Part shown: in pieces, positions 1 to 5,905 of the stretch
How the letters are laid out: every line of letters begins with the position of its first letter
Position numbering within the stretch: the stretch's first letter is position 1
Origin: Streptomyces sp. NRRL F-4489
GTDB lineage: Bacteria > Actinomycetota > Actinomycetes > Streptomycetales > Streptomycetaceae
Length of the DNA: 5,905 bases
Assembly (NCBI RefSeq): GCF_001509485.1
Contig: NZ_LLZI01000095.1
Location: forward strand, 1 to 5,905
Direction: 5' to 3'
Position numbers and translations under genes: made by a program
The notes under the pieces: model-generated
What the model was told of the DNA's origin: nothing
What the model saw: the letters and a program-made list of their open reading frames with translations, nothing else
Databases searched by the model: none

Positions 1-65
<65 letters not shown>

Positions 66-123
66 ACGGAGCGTCGGGACGTCCCCGGTGGTCGCCCCCG
101 CCCCGCCGCGTCCCGCCTCCCCG

Positions 124-2466
124 TCAGCGCAGGGTGAGGCGGGGCTTCGGGGCGTCGGTGCGGCCGGTGGGCGGAGTGCGGCTGCCGGCCCGGTAGGGCG
201 CGGGCCAGGGGGCGCCGGGGCCGGTGTAGCCCTGTTCGGCGGCGGCGTGCAGGGTCCAGTGCGGGTCGTAGAGGTGCGGGCGGCCCAGGGCGCACAGGTC
301 GGCGCGGCCGGCCAGGATCAGCGAGTTGACGTCGTCCCAGGAGGAGATGGCGCCGACCGCGATGACCGGGATGCCGAGGGTGTTGCGGATGCGGTCGGCG
401 AACGGGGTCTGGTACGAGCGGCCGTAGTCGGGGCGTTCGTGGGCGACGACCTGTCCGGTGGAGACGTCGATGGCGTCCGCGCCGTGCTCGGCGAAGGCGG
501 CGGCGATGGCCACCGCGTCCTCGGGGGTGGTGCCGCCGTCCGCCCAGTCGGTGGCGGAGATCCGGACCGTCATGGGCCGGTCGGCGGGCCACTGCGCGCG
601 GACCGCGTCGAAGACCTCCAGGGGGAAGCGGAGGCGGGCGGCGCGGGAACCGCCGTAGGCGTCGGTGCGTTGATTGGTCAGCGGCGAGAGGAAGCCCGAG
701 AGGAGGTAGCCGTGGGCGCAGTGGAGTTCCAGGAGGTCGAAGCCGGCGCGCGCGGCGGAGGCGGCGGCGCGGGCGAAGTCCTCGCGTATCGCGGCCATTT
801 CGTCGGTGGTCAGGGCGTGCGGGAGCTGGCTGGTGCCGGGCCGGTAGGGCAGCGCGGAGGGGGCGACGACGGGCCAGTTGCCCTCGGGGAGCGGCTGGTC
901 GATGCCCTCCCACATCCGGCGGGTGGAGCCCTTGCGGCCGGAGTGGCCGAGCTGGACGCCGAGCGCGGTGCCGGGCGCCTGGGTGTGCACGAAGTCGGCG
1001 ATCCGCCGCCAGGCGCGCTCGTGCTCCTCGGTATAGAGACCGGTGCAGGCGGGGGTGATGCGGCCGGCGCGGCTGACGCACACCATCTCCGTCATGACCA
1101 GGCCCGCGCCGCCCAGCGCGCGGGCGCCGAGGTGGACGAGGTGGAAGTCGCCGGGCGTGCCGTCGCCGTCGGCGGAATACATGTCCATCGGCGAGACCAC
1201 GACGCGGTTGCGCAGCGTCAGCCCGCGCAGCCGGAAGGGGGTGAACATCGGCGGCGTGTCCTCGGGGACGCCGGCCTCCTCGGCGACGGCGGCGGTGAAG
1301 TCCGGGTCGCGCAGCCGGAGGTTGCCGTGGGTGACGCGGCGGCTGCGGGTGAGGAGGTTGAAGGCGAACTGATACGGCGGCTGCCCGGTATAGGTGGCCA
1401 GGTCCTCGAACCACGCCAGGCTGGCGCGGGCGGCGCGCTGGGTGGAGGCGACGACGGGGCGGCGTTCGGCCTCGTAAGCGGCCAACGCCTCGTCCAAGGT
1501 GGGCTGTTCGCGGAGGCAGGCGGCGAGGGCGAGGGCGTCCTCGACGGCGAGTTTGGTGCCGGAGCCGATGGAGAAGTGGGCGGTGTGCGCGGCGTCGCCG
1601 AGCAGCACGATCCGGCCGTGCGACCAGCGTTCGTTGACGACGGTGCGGAAGGCCGTCCAGCTGGAGCGGTTGGTGCGCAGCGGGCGGCCGTCGAGGGTCT
1701 TGGCGAAGAGGTCGGCGCACCAGGCGGCCGAGGCGTCCTCGTCGCGGGTGGCCAGGCCGTTGGCGCGCCAGACCTCCTCGCGCATCTCGACGATGACGGT
1801 GCTGGCGCCGCCGGGCCCGCTGGTGCCGCCGGTGCCGCCCGCTTCGCCGCGGGCATACGGATAGGCGTGCAGCTGGGCGATGCCGTGGCCGGTGTCGGCG
1901 ATCTCGAAGCGGAAGGCGTCCAGGGCGAAATCCGCGGAGAGCCAGATGTAGCGGCAGCGGTGGGTGGTCAGGCGCGGGCGGAAGACGTCGGCGTGGGCGG
2001 CGCGGGTGGTGCTGTGCACGCCGTCGGCGGCGATCACCAGGTCGTGGTCGCGGGCCAGTAGGGCGGCGGGCGGGGCCTCGGTGCGGAAGCGCAGCCGGAC
2101 GCCGAGGGCGCGGCAGCGGTCGTGGAGGACGGCCAGCAGCCGGCGGCGGCCGAGGGCGGCGAAGCCGTGGCCGCCGGAGGTCAGGGTGCGGCCGCGGTGC
2201 ACGATGTCGATGTCGTCCCAGCGGACGAACTCCGCCTGGAGGGCGTCGTAGATCGCCGGGTCGGCGTGTTCGATGCCGCCGAGGGTCTCGTCGGAGAGGA
2301 CGACGCCGAAGCCGAAGGTGTCGTCGGGGGCGTTGCGCTCCCAGACGGTGATCTCGCGGTCCGGGTCGAGGCGTTTGAGCAGCGCCGCGGCGTAGAGCCC
2401 GCCGGGGCCGCCGCCGAGGACGGCGACCTTCAGAGGCCGCCGGCCGCGGCCCGCCGCGGTGCTCAC
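124..2466 (-). CDS. Bifunctional aryl-CoA (anthraniloyl-/salicylyl-CoA) FAD monooxygenase / OYE-type reductase
   Basis: A two-domain flavoenzyme of 780 residues. The N-terminal half (about 1-390) is a class A FAD aromatic hydroxylase. It has the dinucleotide-binding GGGPGG at 18-23, the DG motif from D148 to R155, and the GD motif G290-D291 with H294, followed by SIGSG at 299-303. The C-terminal half (from FTPF at about 408) is an Old Yellow Enzyme barrel. It shows LRNRVVVSPM at 418-427, QLGHSGRKGS at 505-514, the substrate-binding pair H582/H585 before GY, NQRTDAYGGS at 598-607, and a late GRPH at 728-731. This fusion is the architecture of 2-aminobenzoyl-CoA monooxygenase/reductase, which hydroxylates and then reduces the CoA-activated ring. 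Databases often name homologues salicylyl-CoA 5-hydroxylase/oxidoreductase, and the substrate cannot be decided here. I chose GTG at 2466 because it overlaps the stop of the upstream gene as GTGA. A GTG at 2478 would add four residues. Residues 207-223 form a glycine-rich insertion. The protein is expected to be cytoplasmic. No clear terminator follows. Confidence 0.9.
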   Translation of the reverse strand: MSTAAGRGRRPLKVAVLGGGPGGLYAAALLKRLDPDREITVWERNAPDDTFGFGVVLSDETLGGIEHADPAIYDALQAEFVRWDDIDIVHRGRTLTSGGHGFAALGRRRLLAVLHDRCRALGVRLRFRTEAPPAALLARDHDLVIAADGVHSTTRAAHADVFRPRLTTHRCRYIWLSADFALDAFRFEIADTGHGIAQLHAYPYARGEAGGTGGTSGPGGASTVIVEMREEVWRANGLATRDEDASAAWCADLFAKTLDGRPLRTNRSSWTAFRTVVNERWSHGRIVLLGDAAHTAHFSIGSGTKLAVEDALALAACLREQPTLDEALAAYEAERRPVVASTQRAARASLAWFEDLATYTGQPPYQFAFNLLTRSRRVTHGNLRLRDPDFTAAVAEEAGVPEDTPPMFTPFRLRGLTLRNRVVVSPMDMYSADGDGTPGDFHLVHLGARALGGAGLVMTEMVCVSRAGRITPACTGLYTEEHERAWRRIADFVHTQAPGTALGVQLGHSGRKGSTRRMWEGIDQPLPEGNWPVVAPSALPYRPGTSQLPHALTTDEMAAIREDFARAAASAARAGFDLLELHCAHGYLLSGFLSPLTNQRTDAYGGSRAARLRFPLEVFDAVRAQWPADRPMTVRISATDWADGGTTPEDAVAIAAAFAEHGADAIDVSTGQVVAHERPDYGRSYQTPFADRIRNTLGIPVIAVGAISSWDDVNSLILAGRADLCALGRPHLYDPHWTLHAAAEQGYTGPGAPWPAPYRAGSRTPPTGRTDAPKPRLTLR
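2463..2466 (-). promoter_or_regulatory. GTGA stop/start overlap (translational coupling)
   Basis: On the minus strand the GTG of the monooxygenase/reductase (2466-2464) overlaps the TGA of the crotonase gene (2465-2463). Four-base overlaps of this kind usually mean that the same ribosomes re-initiate and that the two proteins are made together. A weak purine-rich stretch (GGCAGGG) lies just upstream. The overlap is the main reason for preferring this start over the GTG twelve bases upstream. Confidence 0.7.
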
Positions 2467-3290
2467 CTGCCCTGCCACTTCGGCGACCGCTTCTCGGTGA
2501 AGGCCGCGTGGAATTCGGCGTAGTCGGCGCTGTTCATCAGCAGCGCCTGGGTGGCGGCGTCGAGTTCGACGGCGGCGGCCAGCGGCATGTCGAGTTCGGC
2601 GGTGAGCAGCGCCTTGGTCTGGGCGTGGGCGAGGGCCGGGCCCTCGGCGAGCCGGCGGGCGAGGGCGGCGGCCCGTTCGCCGGTGCGGCCCTCCTCGGCC
2701 AACTCGCTGATCAGGCCGATGCGTTCGGCCTCGGTGGCGCGGACCGGTTCGCCGAGCATCAGCAGCCGGGTGGCGTGTCCGAGGCCGATGACGCGCGGCA
2801 GCAGGTAGGCCGCGCCCATGTCGCCGCCGGAGAGGCCGACCCGGGTGAAGAGGAACGCGAAGCGGGCGGAGGGGTCGGCGACCCGGAAGTCGGCGGCCAG
2901 GGCGAGCACCGCGCCGGCCCCGGCGGCCACCCCGTGCACCGCCGCGACGACGGGGAACGGCGCCTCCCGGATGGCCCGGACGACCTGCCCGGTCATGCGG
3001 TTGAAGTCGAGCAACTGGCCGGTGTCCATGGCGAGGGTGGCGCCGATGATCTCGTCGACGTCGCCGCCGGAGCAGAAGCCGCGGCCCTCGCCGGCCAGGA
3101 CCAGGGCCCGGACGGCGCGTTCCCGGGAGAGTTCGGCGAGCAGGTCGCGGAGGTCGGCGTAGGCCCCGAAGGTCAGGGCGTTGAGCTTGTCGGGACGGGC
3201 GAGGGTGACGGTGGCGACACCGTCCTCGCGGGTGACCCGGATGTGCTGCCAGGTGCCGGTGGCGCGGGCGGATCCTGTGAACGGGCTCAT
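2463..3290 (-). CDS. Enoyl-CoA hydratase/isomerase (crotonase) family protein lacking both canonical catalytic glutamates
   Basis: A 275-residue crotonase-fold protein of normal family length. The two oxyanion-hole segments are clear: GFCSGGDV at 71-78 and HGVAAGAGAV at 119-128. Aligned by eye to rat mitochondrial enoyl-CoA hydratase, the positions of catalytic Glu144 and Glu164 are V128 and F148, so ordinary hydratase chemistry is unlikely. Instead there is an acidic residue, D157, in GGDMGAAYLLPR (155-166), a segment that resembles the active-site loop region of MenB/BadI-type crotonases. A ring hydrolase, isomerase or other thioester reaction is therefore possible. It is the first gene of a pair coupled to the aryl-CoA monooxygenase/reductase, which suggests that it acts on the dearomatised CoA product. 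In the Azoarcus 2-aminobenzoate clusters, crotonase-like genes accompany the monooxygenase/reductase. The ATG at 3290 has only a weak ribosome site, AGG seven bases upstream. The family call is firm and the reaction is unknown. Confidence 0.88.
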   Translation of the reverse strand: MSPFTGSARATGTWQHIRVTREDGVATVTLARPDKLNALTFGAYADLRDLLAELSRERAVRALVLAGEGRGFCSGGDVDEIIGATLAMDTGQLLDFNRMTGQVVRAIREAPFPVVAAVHGVAAGAGAVLALAADFRVADPSARFAFLFTRVGLSGGDMGAAYLLPRVIGLGHATRLLMLGEPVRATEAERIGLISELAEEGRTGERAAALARRLAEGPALAHAQTKALLTAELDMPLAAAVELDAATQALLMNSADYAEFHAAFTEKRSPKWQGR

Positions 3291-3319
3291 CGTGCTGCCT
3301 GCCCCCTTCGACCGGACGT

Positions 3320-3333
3320 CAGCCGGACGGCTG
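3320..3333. promoter_or_regulatory. 14-bp inverted repeat in the leader of the crotonase gene
   Basis: CAGCCG (3320-3325) and CGGCTG (3328-3333) form a perfect 6-bp dyad around GA, about 30 bases before the crotonase start codon and downstream of the predicted promoter. It could be an operator or a small leader hairpin. In DNA this GC-rich, short dyads arise often by chance, so this is only a candidate. Confidence 0.2.
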
Positions 3334-3398
3334 GTGCGTGCGGTGGCGTGGATGCGGTGACGGTGCGGGACACGGAACGCGGGACGCGGGAACTCCCT

Positions 3399-3411
3399 GT
3401 GAAGTTATCAC
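3399..3411. promoter_or_regulatory. GTGA-N5-TCAC dyad over the candidate -10
   Basis: GTGA at 3399-3402 and TCAC at 3408-3411 are inverted around five bases, and the dyad covers the proposed -10 element. Its centre is about 19-20 bp from that of the neighbouring dyad at 3418-3431, close to two helical turns, so both would face the same side of the DNA. This is an operator candidate for an unknown regulator. Confidence 0.35.
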
Positions 3412-3431
3412 TGCTTCGTGACTGTCGTCAC
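3402..3431 (-). promoter_or_regulatory. Candidate promoter for the crotonase-monooxygenase operon
   Basis: On the minus strand a -35-like GTGACG (3431-3426; four of six match TTGACA) is followed after 18 bp by TAACTT (3407-3402), which fits the TAnnnT form of Streptomyces housekeeping -10 elements. Transcription would begin near 3395, leaving a leader of about 105 bases before the ATG at 3290. The local dip in GC within a very GC-rich gap supports it. Both elements lie inside dyad sequences, which would suit repression. Confidence 0.4.
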
Positions 3432-3432
3432 G
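3417..3432. promoter_or_regulatory. CGTGAC-N4-GTCACG dyad over the candidate -35 (Crp-like)
   Basis: Perfect 6-bp arms (3417-3422 and 3427-3432) surround TGTC. The core reads GTGA-N6-TCAC, the classic CRP/FNR-type core, and also fits the GTG-N6-GNCAC motif described for Streptomyces Crp. It overlaps the proposed -35, where binding would more likely repress than activate the pair downstream. A dedicated local regulator of the aromatic pathway is an equally possible ligand. Confidence 0.4.
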
Positions 3433-3472
3433 GGGGCGCGATACGCGAACGGGCGCCGGGGGCGGGCATGGC

Positions 3473-3504
3473 ACGGGGCCCGGACGGGTGGGTCCGGGCC
3501 CCGT
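3473..3504 (-). terminator. Strong hairpin terminator downstream of argF
   Basis: ACGGGGCCCGGAC (3473-3485) and its exact reverse complement (3492-3504) form a perfect 13-bp, very GC-rich stem with a 6-base loop, starting 25 bases past the argF stop codon. No T-tract follows on the minus strand. That is common for actinobacterial terminators, which often rely on the stem alone. It separates the arginine genes from the crotonase operon, which fits a separate promoter for the latter. Confidence 0.75.
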
Positions 3505-3529
3505 AGGCGGTGCGGGGGGGGGCGGCTGC

Positions 3530-4534
3530 CTAACGGGCCAGCGTGGCCACCATGACCGCCTTGATGGTGTGCATGCGGTTCTCCGCCTCGTCGAAGACGA
3601 CCGAGTGCGCGGACTCGAAGACCTCGTCGGTGACCTCCAGGGAGGTCAGGCCGTGCCGGGCGTGGATCTCCCGGCCGACGGCGGTGCCGAGGTCGTGGTA
3701 GGCGGGCAGGCAGTGCAGGAACTTCACGTCCGGTTTGCCGGTGGCGCGCAGTACGTCCATGGTGACGGCGTACGGGGCGAGCAGCGCGATCCGCTCGTCC
3801 CAGACCTCCTTGGGCTCGCCCATCGAGACCCAGACGTCGGTGGTGACGAAGTCGGCGCCCGTGACGCCCTCGGCGACCTCCTCGGTGAGGGTGATCCGGG
3901 CGCCGCTCGCCTCGGCGAGCGCGCGGGCCCGCGCGATGACGCCGTCCTCGGGCCACAGCTGCCGGGGCGCCGCGATCCGGACGTCCATGCCGAGGAGCGC
4001 GCCGGTGACGAGGTAGGAGTTGCCCATGTTGTTGCGGGCGTCGCCGAGGTAGGCGAACGCGGTCGCGTCGAGGGGCCGGCCGCCGCCGTGCTCGATCATG
4101 GTCAGGACGTCGGCGAGCATCTGGGTCGGGTGCCAGTCGTCGGTGAGGCCGTTGTAGACCGGCACACCGGCGTGCGCGGCGAGCTCCTCGACGTCGGACT
4201 GGCGGCTGCCGCGGAACTCGATCGCGTCGAACATCCGGCCCAGTACGCGGGCGGTGTCCTTGATCGACTCCTTGTGCCCGATCTGCGAACCGGACGGGTC
4301 GAGGTACGTCGTCGAGGCGCCCTGGTCGGCGGCCGCGACCTCGAAGGAGCAGCGGGTGCGGGTGGAGGTCTTCTCGAAGATCAGGGCGATGTTGCGGCCC
4401 GTCAGGCGGGGGACCTCCGTTCCGGCGCGCTTGGCCGCCTTCAGCTCGGCGGCCAGGTCGGTCAGTCGGCGGAACTCCTCGGCGGTGAAGTCCAGCTCCT
4501 TGAGGAAGTGGCGGCCGGTGAGGTCTATCGCCAT
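3530..4534 (-). CDS. argF: Ornithine carbamoyltransferase
   Basis: A 334-residue enzyme, the usual length for the family. It catalyses carbamoyl phosphate + ornithine <-> citrulline + phosphate in the cytoplasm. The carbamoyl-phosphate motif FEKTSTRTR is at 53-61, [10 protein letters not shown] at 81-90 and HPTQ at 135-138. The ornithine-side motifs are D233 with SMGE at 237-240 and HCLPA at 274-278, and R320 lies near the C-terminus. All key residues are present. The ATG at 4534 is well placed, with AGGAG seven bases upstream. The gene lies 98 bp after arcA on the same strand, so it could act as catabolic arcB, running the reaction from citrulline. The ARG-box-like pair in front of it fits arginine-repressed biosynthetic argF, and in Streptomyces a single enzyme may serve both roles. 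No carbamate kinase is in the window. A hairpin terminator follows. The family call is certain and the direction of flux is inferred. Confidence 0.96.
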   Translation of the reverse strand: MAIDLTGRHFLKELDFTAEEFRRLTDLAAELKAAKRAGTEVPRLTGRNIALIFEKTSTRTRCSFEVAAADQGASTTYLDPSGSQIGHKESIKDTARVLGRMFDAIEFRGSRQSDVEELAAHAGVPVYNGLTDDWHPTQMLADVLTMIEHGGGRPLDATAFAYLGDARNNMGNSYLVTGALLGMDVRIAAPRQLWPEDGVIARARALAEASGARITLTEEVAEGVTGADFVTTDVWVSMGEPKEVWDERIALLAPYAVTMDVLRATGKPDVKFLHCLPAYHDLGTAVGREIHARHGLTSLEVTDEVFESAHSVVFDEAENRMHTIKAVMVATLAR

Positions 4535-4541
4535 GGGTGGG

Positions 4542-4546
4542 CTCCT
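4542..4546 (-). promoter_or_regulatory. Ribosome binding site of argF
   Basis: AGGAG on the minus strand lies seven bases before the ATG at 4534. It is a strong Shine-Dalgarno sequence with ideal spacing, and it fixes the start of argF. Confidence 0.85.
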
Positions 4547-4574
4547 GGAGTGCGGGGGCGGGCGGCCGGTCGGA

Positions 4575-4612
4575 CATGGAATTCTATACGACGCGACGCA
4601 TCACTATACAGA
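4575..4612 (-). promoter_or_regulatory. argF: Candidate tandem ARG boxes and promoter region of argF
   Basis: The arcA-argF gap contains an AT-rich island in otherwise GC-rich DNA. Two related 18-bp sites lie 2 bp apart (4575-4592 and 4595-4612). Their cores, TGGAATTCTATACG (4577-4590) and CGCATCACTATACA (4597-4610), share CTATAC exactly 20 bp apart. Against the enterobacterial core TGAAT-N4-ATTCA they match six and seven of ten fixed positions. Paired 18-bp ARG boxes separated by 2-3 bp are the normal binding platform for the hexameric arginine repressor ArgR. On the minus strand the same island offers -10-like TATAGT (4608-4603) and TATAGA (4588-4583), though no good -35 is visible. ArgR control of an argF-specific promoter is the inference. 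Confidence 0.42.
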
Positions 4613-4632
4613 GCGGCTCCGCGGTGCGCCCC

Positions 4633-5868
4633 TCAGCCGATCCCCGGCACCGCGTCCCGGGTCACCGGGCAGCTCATGCAGCGCGGACCGCCCCGGCCCC
4701 GGCCCAGTTCGCTGCCCGGGATCGTGATCACCTCGATGCCGCGCTTGCGCAGGAAGGTGTTGGTGGTGACGTTCCGCTCGTAGGCCACCACCACGCCCGG
4801 CTCCACCGCCAGCACGTTGCAGCCGTCGTCCCACTGCTCGCGTTCGGCCGCGTGCACGTCCTGGGTCGCGGTCAGGACGCGGACGTCGGGAAGGCCGAGG
4901 GCGGCCGCTATGGCGCGGTGCATGTGCTCCGGCGGATGGTCGGTGACCTTCAGGTCGCTGGGTCCGGCGCCCGGTTCGATGGTGTACGAGCGGAGCATGC
5001 CCAGGCCCGCGTACTGGGTGAAGGTGTCCCCGTCGATCATGGTCATGACGGTGTCCAGGTGCATGAACGCGCGCCGCTTGGGCATGTCCAGGGCCACGAT
5101 GGTGTGCGCGGAACCGGCCGCGAACAGTCCGCGGGCGAGCAGTTCCACCGCCTGCGGCGTGGTCCGCTCGCTCATCCCGATCAGCACCGCGCCGTTGCCC
5201 AGCACCAGCACGTCGCCGCCCTCGATGGTGGAGGGGTAGTCCGCCTGGCCCTCCGACCAGACGTGGAAGGACTCGTCGCGGAAGAGCGGGTGGAAGCGGT
5301 AGATCGCCTCGTAGTGGACGGTCTCGCGCTGCCGGGCGGGCCAGCGCATCGAGTTGATCGACACCCCGTCGTAGATCCACGCGGAGGTGTCGCGGGTGAA
5401 GAGGTGGTTGGGCAGCGGCCGCAGCAGGAAGTCGTCGAGGTCCATCACGTGGAAGCGGACCGAGGTGGGCTCGGGGTGGTGCTCCAGGAACTCCCGCTTG
5501 GTCATGCCGCCGACCAGCGCCTCGACGAGTTCGGGCACCGGCAGCTCCTCGAACGCCGCCCGCAGGTGGTCGGTCGCCAGCGGCCCGTACTCCTTCTCGT
5601 CGAAGACCCGGTCCAGGACCAGCGTGCGCGCCTCGGGGAGGGCCAGGCTCTCGGCCAGCAGATCGCCGAAGAGGTGCACCTCGACGCCCCGGTCGCGCAG
5701 CACATCGGCGAACCCGTCGTGTTCGGCCCGGGCCCGGCGGACCCACAGCACGTCGTCGAAGAGCAGGGTGTCCTTGTTGGTGGGGGTGAGCCGCTTCAGT
5801 TCGAGATCGGGGCGGTGCAGGATCACGCGGCGCAGCCGCCCGGCCTCTGAGTCGACATGGAATCCCAT
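4633..5868 (-). CDS. arcA: Arginine deiminase
   Basis: A 411-residue cytoplasmic enzyme that hydrolyses L-arginine to L-citrulline and ammonia, the first step of the arginine deiminase pathway. Family motifs occur in order: FDDVLWV at 37-43, PNHLFTRD at 153-160, IEGGDV at 215-220, HLDT at 270-273 and RCMSCP at 396-401. By comparison with the Pseudomonas enzyme, the catalytic set is D160, E216, D219, H270, D272 and the nucleophile C400, all present, so the enzyme should be active. The ATG at 5868 gives the N-terminus MGFHVDSE, typical of actinobacterial members as I recall them. The only purine-rich ribosome site, GGGGAG, directly abuts this ATG, which is unusually close. The gene precedes argF, whose product can use citrulline. 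Its own promoter lies beyond the window, because only 37 G/C-rich bases remain upstream. Confidence 0.97.
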   Translation of the reverse strand: MGFHVDSEAGRLRRVILHRPDLELKRLTPTNKDTLLFDDVLWVRRARAEHDGFADVLRDRGVEVHLFGDLLAESLALPEARTLVLDRVFDEKEYGPLATDHLRAAFEELPVPELVEALVGGMTKREFLEHHPEPTSVRFHVMDLDDFLLRPLPNHLFTRDTSAWIYDGVSINSMRWPARQRETVHYEAIYRFHPLFRDESFHVWSEGQADYPSTIEGGDVLVLGNGAVLIGMSERTTPQAVELLARGLFAAGSAHTIVALDMPKRRAFMHLDTVMTMIDGDTFTQYAGLGMLRSYTIEPGAGPSDLKVTDHPPEHMHRAIAAALGLPDVRVLTATQDVHAAEREQWDDGCNVLAVEPGVVVAYERNVTTNTFLRKRGIEVITIPGSELGRGRGGPRCMSCPVTRDAVPGIG

Positions 5869-5905
5869 CTCCCCATCTTGGCCGCTCGGGGGGCGGGGCG
5901 GGGGG
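5869..5905. other. Partial upstream region of arcA, G-rich edge
   Basis: Only 37 bases precede arcA in the window. The plus strand ends in G runs interrupted by single C residues (5889-5905). On the coding strand the last bases before the ATG are GGGGAG. No promoter can be recognised, and the regulatory region of arcA is probably cut off here. Confidence 0.5.

Noticed and set aside
88..2061. Long plus-strand open frame of 657 codons opposite the monooxygenase/reductase
   Set aside because: Its translation is low-complexity Gly/Ala/Val/Arg-rich with no recognisable motif. It lies antisense to a gene with clear FAD and OYE motifs, and it arises from high GC at third positions.
3437..3447. CGCG-ATA-CGCG repeat as an operator
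   Set aside because: Each arm is self-palindromic and common by chance in very GC-rich DNA. It is not aligned with the proposed promoter elements.
2508..3506. Plus-strand open frame opposite the crotonase and its upstream gap
   Set aside because: No domain is recognisable, the composition is biased, and it crosses the promoter and terminator region of the minus-strand genes. It is a GC-driven shadow.
3514..3522. Nine-G run after argF as a possible regulatory tract
   Set aside because: A short G run in a non-coding spacer of a GC-rich genome needs no special explanation. It is at most a place for sequencing indels and does not affect a reading frame.
3408..4577. Alternative minus-strand frame of 389 codons over argF
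   Set aside because: It is an Arg/Pro-rich translation in the +1 shadow of argF, without domain signal, and it runs through the terminator hairpin.
3488..5850. Plus-strand open frames opposite argF and arcA (3488-4783 and 4537-5850)
   Set aside because: These are antisense shadows of two strongly conserved enzymes, with His/Val/Gly/Arg-rich, motif-free translations.

Overview
This window is a high-GC actinobacterial segment, most likely from Streptomyces or a close relative. The reasons are the very high GC content, strong GC bias at third codon positions, GTG start use, and the conserved N-terminus of the arginine deiminase. All four supported genes lie on the minus strand, so transcription runs from position 5905 towards 1. 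The longer open frames on the plus strand are shadows of these genes. I saw no rRNA, tRNA, CRISPR array, insertion sequence or prophage signal.

Right half (about 3530-5868), arginine/citrulline metabolism: arginine deiminase (arcA, 5868-4633) is followed after 98 bp by ornithine carbamoyltransferase (argF, arcB in a catabolic role, 4534-3530). ArcA makes citrulline and ammonia from arginine. The carbamoyltransferase interconverts citrulline + phosphate and ornithine + carbamoyl phosphate. The gap between them is unusually AT-rich for this DNA. It carries two 18-bp ARG-box-like sites 2 bp apart (4575-4592 and 4595-4612), which suggests that argF has its own ArgR-controlled promoter. A perfect 13-bp-stem hairpin (3473-3504) closes the unit just after argF.

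Left half (124-3290), CoA-linked aromatic degradation: an atypical crotonase-fold protein (3290-2463) overlaps by a GTGA junction a 780-residue fusion of an FAD aromatic monooxygenase and an Old Yellow Enzyme-type reductase (2466-124). The fusion has the architecture of 2-aminobenzoyl-CoA monooxygenase/reductase, which databases often name salicylyl-CoA 5-hydroxylase/oxidoreductase. The pair therefore points to aerobic breakdown of anthranilate, salicylate or a related acid as its CoA thioester. The CoA ligase, dehydrogenases and regulator expected for the pathway are not in the window. Upstream of the pair is a plausible promoter (-35 3431-3426, -10 3407-3402) overlaid by two GTGA...TCAC dyads about two helical turns apart, one of which fits the Streptomyces Crp motif.

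The first 65 bases are an almost pure G run, probably an assembly or sequencing artefact at a contig edge. The other end is also G-rich. The enzymes belong to known families. The less-described points are the crotonase that lacks both catalytic glutamates, the glycine-rich insertion in the monooxygenase domain, and the two candidate operator regions.
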